A DNA stretch of 64,000 bases from Daejeonella oryzae DSM 19973. GTDB taxonomy: Bacteria; Bacteroidota; Bacteroidia; Sphingobacteriales; Sphingobacteriaceae. The notes beneath the pieces were generated by a model. The model was not told the origin of the DNA, did not search any database, and saw only the letters and a program-made list of their open reading frames with translations. Below, piece after piece: positions 6,607 to 16,498 of this stretch. Position numbers and translations under genes: made by a program. Each line of letters begins with the position of its first letter. Within the stretch, counting starts at the first letter, position 1. The stretch is from assembly GCF_000422945.1 (NCBI RefSeq), contig NZ_AUHA01000002.1, forward strand, positions 1,523,646-1,587,645, given 5' to 3'.

Positions 6607-9108
6607 TTACCTGATAATTGTTATTGACCCAGATTTTCTGATGCTCTCATCGCTTAAATCCAGTGCATCTATAATGTAATAATACGTTCCTACAGGTAAG
6701 GGCTCATTGTTGTACGTACCCTTCCAGTTATCAAAAATATCATTTGCCTGGAATAAACGCGTTCCAAAGCGATTAAATATTTGCAATCTGTAATTTTTTA
6801 AATTTGTGATGGTTACTACAAATTCATCGTTAATCTGATCTGCATTGGGACTGAAGGTATTGGGGATAAAAAGAGTATTCTCTTCGCGGATTATAAATTT
6901 ACCTTTTACAATTGAGGTGCTGCATTGTCTGCTGTTGAAAGCCGTTAAAGTAACATCAAATTCGCCTGTTTGACTATAATTATGCTCAGGGTTTTCAAGG
7001 ATAGACGTGCTTCCATCTCCAAAATCCCATAAATATGAATCGGCTTCGAGAGATTGATTGTTAAATTTTACGCTTACCGGAAGGGAAAGTTTAGCAGGTA
7101 TTCCCGGCACTGAACTGAATTGAGCAAGGGGTTTTCTTAGTACAGGAGGAATTTCAAAACTTGCTGTCTGACTGCTGCATTTTCCCTGGGTAATTTGCAG
7201 GTTATACGTTCCGGCTATTGAATAATCTGAGACAGGAATAATGACTGTTGAACTTGAGGATACAAAATTATTTGGGCCTGTCCATCGGTAAATGGTATTT
7301 TCCAGCTGCGGACTGCTTAAGACTAATGTATCGTTTAAACAGAACTGCAGTTTATTTGAACTGATCTGAGGTATAGATGGTACCGGAGATACCTCCAGAG
7401 TTTTGGAGAGGGTTACCTCGCACCCAGAATTTCCTCTGGCTGTAAGAACAATGGTTTTTAAGCCCGGCCGGGTATAAGAAACGGTAAACGGGCCATCTCC
7501 GCTGCCAGCAGTTATTTGGGCATCATCACCAAAACTCCAGAGAATCTGCTGGAAATCAATACTGGCATTTGTGAACGTATAATTCTGATTTATGGTGCAA
7601 GCATCGTTTTCTGCGATGTTGAATGCCACTACAGGCGTTTGGCCTATTGGCGGAATGCGGAAAGTGGAAACATCACTGATACATTCATTAATAGTTATCT
7701 GAAGCGTATATAAGCCAGCAGATTCATAATTATTAACAGGGATTACAAGCTCTGGCAAATTTGATGTAAAACCATTTGGTCCCGTCCATTGATAAATAGC
7801 ATCCGTTTGCGGAGGAGTGCTCAGAATAATGGTATCTGCAATGCAAAATGTATTTTGATTACTATTGATCTGCGGAGGATCGGGTTTTAAACCTACAGCA
7901 AAAGTTTCAGTAGCTACCACTGAACATCCCTTTTCTCCAAAAACCTGTAATACAACTGTTTTAATTCCCGGAGTAGAATAACTTATATTTAATGGGCCTT
8001 CACTACTGGCAGAATCAATACTTGCTCCATCTCCAAACGTCCATTTAAGAGTTTTATAGTTTTTAGAGAGGCTGGAAAAGGTATAATTCTGGTCAACAGT
8101 ACAGGGCTTGTCGCGGGTAAATTCTATCATTGCTTCCGGGCCGGTAAATTCTCCTGTGCCGCCAAATTCAAGAGTAAAGCCATTATTTCCGCGATCGAAA
8201 TTATTAACAAGTAAAGCATAAACATGGCCCTCAATCATATCCACGTATCTTACAAAGCCATCCTGGTTTTCAAAACAGCCCCCGTTTTCAGACAGGTCGG
8301 TGGATGTCAGATCCAGACCGGTTTTGGTAAATCTTTTTTGCCCCGGCCCTGTGCAGTCTACTCCCCGGGCTGCATTGCAACGAATTGCATTGCCTGCATT
8401 AGCAGCGCTGCAATTATCACTGGTTCCCAAATCATATAAAACCCAGTCTATATCATCATTTGCGGTGGGTGTGATTACAAAAGTTAAAGTTCCGCTAGTT
8501 GCTGCCTGCCATTTATACCAGGCGCTGTTTTGCTCTGATGCGGTATTGGGATACTCCAGACAGGTGCCTGCAGCTTCATTATTATTTAATCCGGCTCCGG
8601 AAACGTCAAGTTGGGTAAAGCTTTCTTTGCTGCATAAAAAAGATGCAGTATTACAGTCTTGTCCGGGTTTAACAATTGGGTTGTAGTTATTAATACATAA
8701 TTTAAATGTACCTATATTCGATCCGCTTATGCGGATAAAATAGATCTTACCTATAATCAGGCCTCCTTTATATTGTGTAGTAACATTGTTTGAACTGATG
8801 GTTGCAGCTGGGAAAGCGCCCGAATTACAGTCTGCAAATAATTCTACCACAGGCGCTATTAAAGTTCCGCCAAGGTTTCCGCTGCCATCAGAATTTCCGC
8901 TTACAGAAATATTGACATCAAACGCTCTTGCCGTAAACTGGAACCAGATGTCATTATTGGTGGTATTTAAGGTAGAAAATTCTTTATCTGCTGAACAGTA
9001 ATTATCAACATTCGCGATTACTTTAGAAGAGCTGCACTCATCGTTTGATACTTGTCCGTAACCCAGAAGGGGAGAAAGAAGGATCAAAAAAGAGAGAAGT
9101 TTCTTCAT
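6607..9108 (-). CDS. Secreted PKD-domain protein with T9SS type B (gliding-associated) C-terminal domain
   Basis: 833 residues. Signal peptide 1-18 (ends LLGYGQ). Residues about 20-320 resemble jelly-roll or adhesin-like domains with paired cysteines. Three PKD-like units follow (FGDGASIDSASSEGP, FGDDAQITAGSGDGP, DFGDGSTSILENPEHNYS), alternating with two near-identical Ig-like units that carry FCIADTIILS/FCLNDTLVLS and IYQWTGPNGF/IYRWTGPNNF. The last ~85 residues (IPNTFSPNADQINDEFVVTI, IFNRFGTRLF, GTYYYIIDAL) are the gliding-motility-associated CTD that directs export through the type IX system and surface attachment. Role probably adhesion; no catalytic motif seen. Stop codon abuts the rlmH start. 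Confidence 0.9.
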   Translation of the reverse strand: MKKLLSFLILLSPLLGYGQVSNDECSSSKVIANVDNYCSADKEFSTLNTTNNDIWFQFTARAFDVNISVSGNSDGSGNLGGTLIAPVVELFADCNSGAFPAATISSNNVTTQYKGGLIIGKIYFIRISGSNIGTFKLCINNYNPIVKPGQDCNTASFLCSKESFTQLDVSGAGLNNNEAAGTCLEYPNTASEQNSAWYKWQAATSGTLTFVITPTANDDIDWVLYDLGTSDNCSAANAGNAIRCNAARGVDCTGPGQKRFTKTGLDLTSTDLSENGGCFENQDGFVRYVDMIEGHVYALLVNNFDRGNNGFTLEFGGTGEFTGPEAMIEFTRDKPCTVDQNYTFSSLSKNYKTLKWTFGDGASIDSASSEGPLNISYSTPGIKTVVLQVFGEKGCSVVATETFAVGLKPDPPQINSNQNTFCIADTIILSTPPQTDAIYQWTGPNGFTSNLPELVIPVNNYESAGLYTLQITINECISDVSTFRIPPIGQTPVVAFNIAENDACTINQNYTFTNASIDFQQILWSFGDDAQITAGSGDGPFTVSYTRPGLKTIVLTARGNSGCEVTLSKTLEVSPVPSIPQISSNKLQFCLNDTLVLSSPQLENTIYRWTGPNNFVSSSSTVIIPVSDYSIAGTYNLQITQGKCSSQTASFEIPPVLRKPLAQFSSVPGIPAKLSLPVSVKFNNQSLEADSYLWDFGDGSTSILENPEHNYSQTGEFDVTLTAFNSRQCSTSIVKGKFIIREENTLFIPNTFSPNADQINDEFVVTITNLKNYRLQIFNRFGTRLFQANDIFDNWKGTYNNEPLPVGTYYYIIDALDLSDESIRKSGSITIIR

Positions 9109-9139
9109 GAATTTTTTTCAGTTTTTTAAATATACAAAA

Positions 9140-9169
9140 AAGCCCTGCTCAAAATTTTGAGCAGGGCTT
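9140..9169 (-). terminator. Rho-independent terminator after aconitase
   Basis: Perfect 15-bp self-complementary stem (AAGCCCTGCTCAAAA then its complement). On the minus strand it is followed by TTTTTG, so it serves the aconitase gene. Confidence 0.85.
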
Positions 9170-9192
9170 ACATTGTGTATTGTTAAAAATGC

Positions 9193-11460
9193 TTAAACGT
9201 TTTGTTTCATCCGGATGATGTTTAAAGCTCCACCCGCTTTAAACCACTCAATCTGCTGTTCGTTATAAGTATGGTTCACACTAAATGATTCAGCATTTCC
9301 GTCGGAATGATGAAGCATAATGGTTAACGGAGTTGCAGGAGCAAATGTATTTAATCCGCAGATATCAATTATATCATCTTCTAATATGCGTTCATAATCA
9401 TTTGGATCAGCAAAAGTAAGGGCAAGCATACCTTGTTTTTTAAGGTTTGTTTCGTGGATACGAGCAAATGACTTAACAAGAATTGCACGAACACCCAAAT
9501 GACGTGGCTCCATAGCTGCATGTTCACGGGATGAACCTTCACCATAATTCTCGTCACCTACTACAATGCTTCCTACACCAGCAGCTTTATAAGCACGTGC
9601 CGTTGCAGGAACTGCTCCGTATTCGCCGGTAATTCCATTTTTAACATTATCCGTTTTCTCATTAAAGAAATTGGTTGCTCCGATAAGCATATTGTTAGAA
9701 ATATTATCCAGGTGGCCGCGGAATTTTAACCATGGTCCGGCCATTGATATATGGTCGGTAGTACATTTCCCTTTGGCTTTAATCAGAAGTCTTAAACCTT
9801 TAATATCGGTTCCTTCCCATGCTTTAAAAGGATCAAGCAATTGTAAGCGGGCTGATTTCTCGTCAACAATTACACTCACCATACTTCCGTCTTCTGCCGG
9901 AGCCTGGTATCCTGCATCTTCTACAGCATATCCTTTTATCGGCATTTCCAAACCCTGAGGCTCATCAAGTTTAACCTGTTCTCCGCTAAGATTGGTTAAA
10001 AAATCAGTCATCGGATTGAAACTTAGATTACCTGCAATAGTTAATGCCGTTACAACTTCCGGAGAAGCAACAAATGCATGTGTATTTGGGTTACCGTCGT
10101 TACGGTTTTTAAAGTTTCTGTTGTATGAAGTTAAGATTGAGTTTTTACGATTAGGGTCGTCACTGTGACGGGCCCATTGGCCAATACACGGTCCGCAGGC
10201 ATTTGCTAACACCACGCCGCCCATCTTCTCAAATGTATTCAGAAAACCATCACGGTCTACCGTATAGCGAACTAATTCAGAGCCCGGTGTAATTGTAAAT
10301 TCAGCCTTTACTTTCAGGTTTTTATCAACCGCCTGTTTGGCAATTGATGCAGCACGTGAAATGTCTTCGTAAGATGAGTTTGTACAAGATCCAATCAGTC
10401 CAACTTCCAGTTCTTCCGGCCAGCCATGTTCTCTAACCGCTTCTGCAAATTTTGAAATCGGCCATGCCATATCCGGAGTATAAGGGCCGTTGATATGAGG
10501 TTCTAAAGTTGAAAGATCAATTTCGATTACCTGATCAAAATATTCCTGAGGATTGTTGTAAACTTCCTCGTCACCTGTTAAATGCTCTTTAACTTCATTC
10601 GCCAGCAAGGCAATATCTTCACGACCGGTGCCTGTAAGGTATTCAGCGATTTTTTGATCGTAACCGAAAACTGAAGTGGTAGCGCCAATCTCGGCTCCCA
10701 TATTGCAGATTGTTCCTTTACCGGTTGCAGAAAGAGACTGAGCACCTTCACCAAAATATTCAACAATATAACCGGTTCCGCCCTTAACGGTTAAAATTCC
10801 GGCTACTTTTAAAATCACGTCTTTTGCTGATGTCCAGCCAGAAAGTTTTCCGGTTAATTTAATTCCGATCAGTTTAGGGAATTTTAATTCCCATGCCAAA
10901 CCGGCCATTACATCGCATGCATCAGCTCCGCCCACACCAATAGCAATCATACCTAAACCACCTGCATTGGGAGTATGAGAATCTGTACCGATCATCATCC
11001 CGCCGGGGAAAGCATAATTTTCTAAAACTACCTGGTGAATAATTCCCGCACCCGGTTTCCAGAAACCAATGCCATATTTATTCGATACGGAAGCAAGGAA
11101 ATCGTAAACCTCTTTATTTTGAACATTTGCATTTTGCAAATCTTCGTCTGCTCCAACTTTCGCCTGGATCAGGTGATCGCAATGTACTGTTGAAGGTACT
11201 GCTACTGTTGGACGGCCAGCCTGCATAAACTGCAATAAAGCCATTTGAGCTGTTGCATCCTGCATAGCCACACGGTCTGGTGCGAAATCTACATACGTTA
11301 TTCCACGCTCATGAGCCTCAGAAGCTTTACCCTGCCATAAATGAGCGTATAGTATTTTTTCTGTTAAAGTAAGGGGTTTATTAACAACATTACGGGCAGC
11401 CTCAATGCGGGTGCCGTAGTTGTCATAAACCTTTTTGATCATATCTAAATCAAATGCCAT
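9193..11460 (-). CDS. acn: Aconitate hydratase (mitochondrial-type)
   Basis: 755 residues, the size of the mitochondrial-type aconitases found in Bacteroidota. Interconverts citrate and isocitrate in the TCA cycle using a [4Fe-4S] cluster. Cluster and active-site signatures are clear: [50 protein letters not shown], then the swivel domain with [15 protein letters not shown] and [12 protein letters not shown]. Followed by a strong terminator, and separated by 225 nt from the upstream deacetylase. It is the second TCA-cycle gene in the window besides sucD, but the two are unlinked. Confidence 0.96.
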   Translation of the reverse strand: MAFDLDMIKKVYDNYGTRIEAARNVVNKPLTLTEKILYAHLWQGKASEAHERGITYVDFAPDRVAMQDATAQMALLQFMQAGRPTVAVPSTVHCDHLIQAKVGADEDLQNANVQNKEVYDFLASVSNKYGIGFWKPGAGIIHQVVLENYAFPGGMMIGTDSHTPNAGGLGMIAIGVGGADACDVMAGLAWELKFPKLIGIKLTGKLSGWTSAKDVILKVAGILTVKGGTGYIVEYFGEGAQSLSATGKGTICNMGAEIGATTSVFGYDQKIAEYLTGTGREDIALLANEVKEHLTGDEEVYNNPQEYFDQVIEIDLSTLEPHINGPYTPDMAWPISKFAEAVREHGWPEELEVGLIGSCTNSSYEDISRAASIAKQAVDKNLKVKAEFTITPGSELVRYTVDRDGFLNTFEKMGGVVLANACGPCIGQWARHSDDPNRKNSILTSYNRNFKNRNDGNPNTHAFVASPEVVTALTIAGNLSFNPMTDFLTNLSGEQVKLDEPQGLEMPIKGYAVEDAGYQAPAEDGSMVSVIVDEKSARLQLLDPFKAWEGTDIKGLRLLIKAKGKCTTDHISMAGPWLKFRGHLDNISNNMLIGATNFFNEKTDNVKNGITGEYGAVPATARAYKAAGVGSIVVGDENYGEGSSREHAAMEPRHLGVRAILVKSFARIHETNLKKQGMLALTFADPNDYERILEDDIIDICGLNTFAPATPLTIMLHHSDGNAESFSVNHTYNEQQIEWFKAGGALNIIRMKQNV

Positions 11461-11685
11461 ATTATTGATTGATTTTTAAAAGTGATTTTTATAGAATTGC
11501 TTCGAATTTACAAAAATTGCCCGAAATTTTCCTATTTAGAGCTAATAAGTGGCGGAAATAAGAATTTTTAGCGACCCATTAAGATCCGGCAAGTACTATT
11601 ATCAGACGGCTTATTTGATGATAAGTTTTTTTGGAGGAGTCTTATACGGATAGTTCGCAGCCATTTCCCTATAGTAGTTATGAAA

Positions 11686-12321
11686 CTAAATTTCTGCAAC
11701 CTGAGGCAGTGCTGAAAAAACAAACCCTTTTTGCTGCAATTTTTCAATGGTAAGCGGCAATGCATATTTAAGCCTGTCGAACGCTTTCAGGCTATCGTGG
11801 AAAACAATTACAGAACCATTCTGTGTATGTTTTAAAACATTTTGAAGACATTTTTCAGGATTTAAATCCTGATCGAAATCTCCGCTCAGAACATCCCACA
11901 TAATAATCTCCAGATTCGGAAATTGTGATTTGAGATTTGCGATTTGCGATTTTTTTATTCTCCCGTAAGGCGGACGAAATAAACTGGATTTTACAAATCC
12001 GGCGCATTGGCTCACATTGGCCAGATAAATTTCATCAGCTGTTTTCCAGCCTTTTAAATGGTTGTAGGTATGATTTCCTACCGAGTGTCCGTCATTTAAG
12101 ATTTGTTGATAAACTTCCGGATATTTGAATACATTCTCCCCAATACAAAAGAAAGTTGCTTTAATATTAAAATCTTTTAAAGTATTTAAAACCCAGGGTG
12201 TAACAACAGGTATGGGTCCATCGTCAAAGGTTAAGTAAATGCATTTTTCTTTGCGGCTTTTGTGCCAGGTTAGATCCCGGTAAAGCCAGCGTAACCAAAA
12301 AGGAGAGTATGCCAGGTACAT
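11686..12321 (-). CDS. Polysaccharide deacetylase family protein (NodB domain)
   Basis: 211 residues. NodB-homology motifs are complete: TFDDGP (motif 1, catalytic and metal Asp), HSVGNHTYNH (metal His pair), RPPYGR, MWDVLSGDFD and VIVFHDS. Such enzymes remove N- or O-acetyl groups from chitin-like oligosaccharides or peptidoglycan. No signal peptide is evident, although residues 1-15 (MYLAYSPFWLRWLYR) are hydrophobic and aromatic. Between RPPYGR and IIMWD the DNA runs through 7-nt periodic ATTTG(C/A)G units (11929-11952) encoding KKSQIANLKSQ; this looks like the intergenic repeat seen elsewhere in the window. Confidence 0.88.
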   Translation of the reverse strand: MYLAYSPFWLRWLYRDLTWHKSRKEKCIYLTFDDGPIPVVTPWVLNTLKDFNIKATFFCIGENVFKYPEVYQQILNDGHSVGNHTYNHLKGWKTADEIYLANVSQCAGFVKSSLFRPPYGRIKKSQIANLKSQFPNLEIIMWDVLSGDFDQDLNPEKCLQNVLKHTQNGSVIVFHDSLKAFDRLKYALPLTIEKLQQKGFVFSALPQVAEI

Positions 12322-12332
12322 ATTTAATTGCT

Positions 12333-12353
12333 ATCTTATCACGAAGATAAGAT
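12333..12353. promoter_or_regulatory. Inverted repeat in divergent promoter region
   Basis: ATCTTATC and GATAAGAT flank a 5-nt loop (ACGAA) in the 85-bp gap between the divergent deacetylase and TolC genes. It could be an operator or an RNA hairpin near either transcript's 5' end; nothing identifies the factor. Confidence 0.3.
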
Positions 12354-12406
12354 GTGTGGTAAGATATTTAAGCTCAGGAACACAAATAAAAGGCATTGAT
12401 AATTGT

Positions 12407-13855
12407 ATGAATTTTAAACTTATTAAAAATAAATTTTTTCTCATCAGCGCATTGGTCTGTACGTATGCGGCAGTTTCTGTAACGCAGGCATCGGCACAGG
12501 AAAAAATTACGTTGAGACAGGCAACAGAAATTGCCCTGCAAAATAATCTGCAGATAAAACAGGCTCAGCTTTCTGAAGCTTTATCTGATGAAAATCTAAA
12601 GCAATCTAAAATAGCTCTTTATCCCACATTAAATGCGAGTAACAACCTGAATTTTAATTATGGAAGAAGCATCGATCCTTTAACCAATCAGTTTGTTAAC
12701 CAATCTGTGACTTCTACCAACGGAAATCTGTTTTCGGGAATTACCCTGTTTCAGGGATTTCAAAAAATAAACCTGATTTCCCAAAGTAAGTATGAGCTGG
12801 AAGCAGATAAAAGTAATACCCAAAAAAGTAAGAATGATTTGGTGCTTGCAGTAGTTACAACTTATCTGCAGGTGTTAAACAGTCAGGATTTTTTAGTGGC
12901 TGCAAACCAGCAACTGGCCATTTCCCGTCAGCAATTAGACCGGGAACAGAAATTTTTTGATGTTGGAAACAAAACACTGGCAGATTTGTCGCAGTCTAAA
13001 GCGCAGGTTGCTACGGCAGAATTGAATGTAACCAATGCTCAGAATCAACTTGATTTATCATTTCTTAACCTTGCCCAGCTGATGGAACGTGATCCTTCAG
13101 TTCCTTTTGAAGTAGAGAAACCGGTTATAGATGATGTTCCTTTAAATTCTGCTTACTCGGCATCAGAAGTTTATAATACAGCTTTAAAAAATTATCCCGA
13201 CATTAAAATTGCCGAATACAGCCGAATGGCTTTTGCTAAAGCTGTTGATGTTGCAAAAGGAAATTTTTATCCGCGTTTAACTTTACAGGGAGGTTTGGGA
13301 ACAGGATTTTCAAATGGAAGGCAGCAACTGGTAAGCCGCAGTCCGGATGGAACCAATAGTCCGATTGGTTTTGTTGAAAATACGGGCCAGGTGGTAGTAA
13401 CTCCAAATTTTGCAACCACGTTTGAAAAAACTCCGTTCAGAACTCAAATTGATGAAAACTTCAACCAGTCAATCAGTTTTGGACTTTCCATTCCTATTTT
13501 TAATAATTTCACGGCAAGGTCATCAGTACGCAGAGCTAAAATTAATTTGCAAAATGCCGAAGTTTCAGAGCAGATCGCTAGAAATAGTTTAAACAAGGTG
13601 GTGAACCAGGCTGTGTATGACCTGAGAGCGGCAGAAAGAAGACTTTATTCTGCGCAGGTTGCTTTTCAATCTTCCAAAGATGCGTTTTATGCCATTGATC
13701 AAAGATATACAGTAGGACTGGCCAACTCGCTGGATCTCAACCAATCTCAAACGAATTTAAATAAAGCAGAGTTTGATCTTATTCAGGCTCGTTACGATCT
13801 TATATTCAGGGCTAAAGTAATTGACTTTTACCTGGGAAATCCAATATCTTTCTAA
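12407..13855 (+). CDS. TolC family outer-membrane efflux protein
   Basis: 482 residues from the ATG at 12407; an earlier in-frame start at 12356 would put 17 unrelated residues ahead of a clear signal peptide (residues 1-31, ending TQASAQ). Two OEP repeats are visible: residues about 35-220 (LRQATEIALQNNLQIKQAQL) and 250-480, with long amphipathic helices rich in Asn, Gln and Ala, and strand regions containing LYPTLNASNN and NFYPRLTLQGG. Forms the trimeric outer-membrane duct of a tripartite exporter. The adaptor gene follows after 25 nt. Confidence 0.9.
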   Translation: MNFKLIKNKFFLISALVCTYAAVSVTQASAQEKITLRQATEIALQNNLQIKQAQLSEALSDENLKQSKIALYPTLNASNNLNFNYGRSIDPLTNQFVNQSVTSTNGNLFSGITLFQGFQKINLISQSKYELEADKSNTQKSKNDLVLAVVTTYLQVLNSQDFLVAANQQLAISRQQLDREQKFFDVGNKTLADLSQSKAQVATAELNVTNAQNQLDLSFLNLAQLMERDPSVPFEVEKPVIDDVPLNSAYSASEVYNTALKNYPDIKIAEYSRMAFAKAVDVAKGNFYPRLTLQGGLGTGFSNGRQQLVSRSPDGTNSPIGFVENTGQVVVTPNFATTFEKTPFRTQIDENFNQSISFGLSIPIFNNFTARSSVRRAKINLQNAEVSEQIARNSLNKVVNQAVYDLRAAERRLYSAQVAFQSSKDAFYAIDQRYTVGLANSLDLNQSQTNLNKAEFDLIQARYDLIFRAKVIDFYLGNPISF

Positions 13856-13880
13856 TCAGAATTAAATTTTTCTATACAAA

Positions 13881-15239
13881 ATGGCAAAGAAGAAAAACAC
13901 GTTAAAATATGTACTCATCGGAGCGGTGGTTTTAGTGATTCTTGCAATCACGGGTAATAAAATGGGCTGGTTCGGACAGGGGAAAACCGAAAAAGTTGCA
14001 GTAGATAAAGTAGAACGCAGAACGATAATAGAAACCGTTTCTGCAAGTGGAAAGGTGCAGCCCGAGGTAGAAGTAAAGCTGAGTTCAGAAGTTTCCGGAG
14101 AAGTTGTTGAATTACGGGTTAAAGAAGGAGACGTTGTAACTAAGGGGCAGCTTTTATGTAAAGTACGGCCCGATGTTTTAAAATCAGGTTACGACCGGGC
14201 GGTTGCATCTTTAAATAGTCAGCGTGCAAGTCTGGCCAGTTCTCAGCAGCAGCTAAAACAGGCTCAGGCTAATTTCGCTAATACAGAGGCACGCTATAAG
14301 CGTAATAAGGAGCTATTTGATAAGAAAGTTATTTCGGTTTCTGAATTTGATGCAGCGAAGGCAGAATACAATTCTGCAAGAGCGAACTTAGAATCGATAA
14401 AGCAAAATGTTATCGGAACAAGATTTGGTGTAGATCAATCCAATGCAGTAGTTAAGGAAGCTGGCGATAATCTGGCGAAAGCTTCAATCTATGCTCCTGT
14501 GGATGGTGTTATTTCGAAATTATCTGTCGAAAAAGGAGAGCGAGTAGTAGGTACGGCGCAAATGGCCGGAACTGAAATTATGCGGATTTCTAATTTGAAC
14601 ACGATGGAAGTAAGCGTAGATGTGAATGAAAGTGATATCAACAGAGTTTCATTGAATGATACCGCTCAAATAGAAGTAGATGCTTTTCAGGGGAAAAAAT
14701 TTAAAGGAGTAGTTACCGAGATTGCCAGTTCTGCCAATGTTGTGGGTTCAAGTGCAGATCAGGTAACTAATTTCACAGTAAAGGTTCGTATTCTTCCCGA
14801 ATCGTATGCAGTTCTTTTACGCTCCGGAACGTCTAATCCTTCACCTTTTCGCCCGGGATTGTCGGCTACCGTAGACATCCAAACAGAAAGATTTAGCGGT
14901 TTGTCAGTTCCTATTCAGTCGGTAACCATACGTGAAGATAAAAAGGCTGCTCCTGATGTTGACAAGCCCGAAACCCAGTCAAGTTCAGATAGTGAAAAGC
15001 CCAAATCAACCGAAGATATAAAGGAATATGTCTTCATTTATAAAGATGGAAAAGTGAAACAGGTGGTTGTAACTACAGGTATACAGGATGATGCATTCAT
15101 TCAGATTCTTTCAGGTTTAAAGGGAGGAGAGGAAGTTGTTTCAAGACCTTTTACCGCGATTTCCAAAACTCTGAAAGATGGTATGCAGGTTGAAAAAGTA
15201 GACAAAGAAAAACTTTTAAGCAACGATAAAAAAGATTAG
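13881..15239 (+). CDS. Periplasmic adaptor subunit (HlyD/MacA-like)
   Basis: 452 residues. One N-terminal membrane anchor (residues about 8-26), lipoyl/barrel-sandwich halves (SGKVQPEVEVKLSSEVSGEVVEL and ASIYAPVDGVISKLSVEKGERVV), and a coiled-coil hairpin between them (residues about 98-185). After the beta-barrel domain there is an acidic low-complexity insert (residues about 355-378, rich in Asp, Lys, Glu, Ser) before the membrane-proximal part. It would link the TolC duct to an inner-membrane pump. The usual downstream MacB-type ABC genes are missing here; a MacB-like permease sits alone at 51405-52649. Confidence 0.88.
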   Translation: MAKKKNTLKYVLIGAVVLVILAITGNKMGWFGQGKTEKVAVDKVERRTIIETVSASGKVQPEVEVKLSSEVSGEVVELRVKEGDVVTKGQLLCKVRPDVLKSGYDRAVASLNSQRASLASSQQQLKQAQANFANTEARYKRNKELFDKKVISVSEFDAAKAEYNSARANLESIKQNVIGTRFGVDQSNAVVKEAGDNLAKASIYAPVDGVISKLSVEKGERVVGTAQMAGTEIMRISNLNTMEVSVDVNESDINRVSLNDTAQIEVDAFQGKKFKGVVTEIASSANVVGSSADQVTNFTVKVRILPESYAVLLRSGTSNPSPFRPGLSATVDIQTERFSGLSVPIQSVTIREDKKAAPDVDKPETQSSSDSEKPKSTEDIKEYVFIYKDGKVKQVVVTTGIQDDAFIQILSGLKGGEEVVSRPFTAISKTLKDGMQVEKVDKEKLLSNDKKD

Positions 15240-15269
15240 TAAGTAGCTTCTAAAAATGTTCCGGGTAAC

Positions 15270-15305
15270 TATTGTTTGGATCAGAAATTCCTCATCCAAA
15301 CGATA
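15270..15305 (+). other. Hairpin downstream of the adaptor gene
   Basis: TATTGTTTGGAT (15270-15281) can pair with ATCCAAACGATA (15294-15305) over 12 bp with one G-T, loop 12 nt. It is not followed by a T-run, so it is not a typical terminator; a true terminator follows at 15351. Confidence 0.35.
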
Positions 15306-15350
15306 GAACAACACCTCCGGACACACATGTACTGAAAAAATAATTAACTT

Positions 15351-15386
15351 GTCCCGATTTCAGAACTACTCTGAATCGGGACTTTT
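15351..15386 (+). terminator. Terminator after the TolC-adaptor operon
   Basis: GTCCCGATTTCAGA pairs with TCTGAATCGGGAC (one bulged base) and is followed by TTTT. It lies just 7 nt before the gpsA start, so gpsA mRNA must begin inside or after it, or arise by read-through. Confidence 0.7.
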
Positions 15387-15392
15387 AAATAT

Positions 15393-16400
15393 ATGGAGCA
15401 AATCATAAAAAAGATTGCAATAATAGGCGGGGGAAGCTGGGCAACGGCTATTGTTAAAATGCTGTGTGATAATATTGTAGAAAAAGAAGTATTCTGGTGG
15501 ATGCGGAATGATTCGGCAATTGAGCATATCCGGAAATTTAAACACAATCCAAATTATCTTAGCTCAGTAGAAATTAACGTTCCTGCCGACAATATCAGTT
15601 CGGATATCAGGAAGATTATTGCCGCTGCAGACTCTATTCTGCTGAATATTCCCGCTGCTTTTCTAAAAGAAACTTTACAGGATATTATAGCTGAAGATTT
15701 AAAAGGTAAAAAAATCATTTCCGCTATAAAGGGAATTGTTCCGGATGAAAATCTGATCATCGGAGAATTTATGAATCAGAAATATAATATTCCTTTTCAG
15801 GATATTCTGGTGATTAGCGGGCCCTGCCATGCAGAGGAAGTTGCCCTGGAAAAACTATCTTATCTAACCATTGCTTCACCGGATAATCAGGTGGCATGCT
15901 GTCTTGCCGGAATGCTGAAAACCCGATATATTAAAACCAATATTTCGGACGATATATACGGAACTGAATATGCTGCGGTATTAAAAAATATTTATGCAGT
16001 GGCCAGCGGTATTTGTCATGGTGTAGGTTTTGGCGATAATTTTCAGGCTGTTTTGATATCAAATGCAATCCGTGAAATCAAGCGCTTTGTAGATGTAGTA
16101 CATCCCATAGACCGCGATATTAAAGAATCGGCATACCTTGGAGACCTGCTGGTTACAGCATATTCTCAGTTCAGCAGGAACCGAACGTTCGGAAATATGA
16201 TTGGAAAAGGATATACTGTAAAATCTGCACAGCTGGAAATGAATATGGTTGCCGAAGGATATTATGCAGTAAACTCCCTACACCAGATCAATAAAACGTA
16301 TAAAGTAAATATGCCAATTTGCAGGGCGGTTTATGCCATAATTTATGAAAAGCATTCTCCGTTAATAGAAATGCAGCTTCTTTCAGACCTTCTTTCCTGA
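15393..16400 (+). CDS. gpsA: NAD(P)H-dependent glycerol-3-phosphate dehydrogenase
   Basis: 335 residues, normal for GpsA. The dinucleotide fold is marked by IAIIGGGSWATAI near residue 10; SGPCHAEEVALE and the C-terminal EYAAVLKNIYAVASGICHGVGFGDN with GDLLVTAYSQFSRNRTFG form the substrate-binding helical domain including the catalytic Lys. It reduces dihydroxyacetone phosphate to sn-glycerol-3-phosphate for phospholipid synthesis. The start MEQIIKKIAIIGG lies immediately after a terminator hairpin. Confidence 0.95.
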   Translation: MEQIIKKIAIIGGGSWATAIVKMLCDNIVEKEVFWWMRNDSAIEHIRKFKHNPNYLSSVEINVPADNISSDIRKIIAAADSILLNIPAAFLKETLQDIIAEDLKGKKIISAIKGIVPDENLIIGEFMNQKYNIPFQDILVISGPCHAEEVALEKLSYLTIASPDNQVACCLAGMLKTRYIKTNISDDIYGTEYAAVLKNIYAVASGICHGVGFGDNFQAVLISNAIREIKRFVDVVHPIDRDIKESAYLGDLLVTAYSQFSRNRTFGNMIGKGYTVKSAQLEMNMVAEGYYAVNSLHQINKTYKVNMPICRAVYAIIYEKHSPLIEMQLLSDLLS

Positions 16401-16498
16401 TTTTATTTATTTAAAACTAAGTTCCTGAGGCGTTGTTAATTTTAAAAACGCAACAGGATCAGCTTTGAGCTGATTTTTAAAATAAATAGATATTAGAT

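Noticed and set aside
11568..11765. Minus-strand 65-codon ORF overlapping the end of the deacetylase gene
   Set aside because: Out of frame with the deacetylase, no motif, and it overlaps conserved coding sequence.
15270..15305. Hairpin after the efflux adaptor gene as a riboswitch or small RNA
   Set aside because: Only a single stem without conserved motifs; a normal terminator follows, so it is listed as a feature only.
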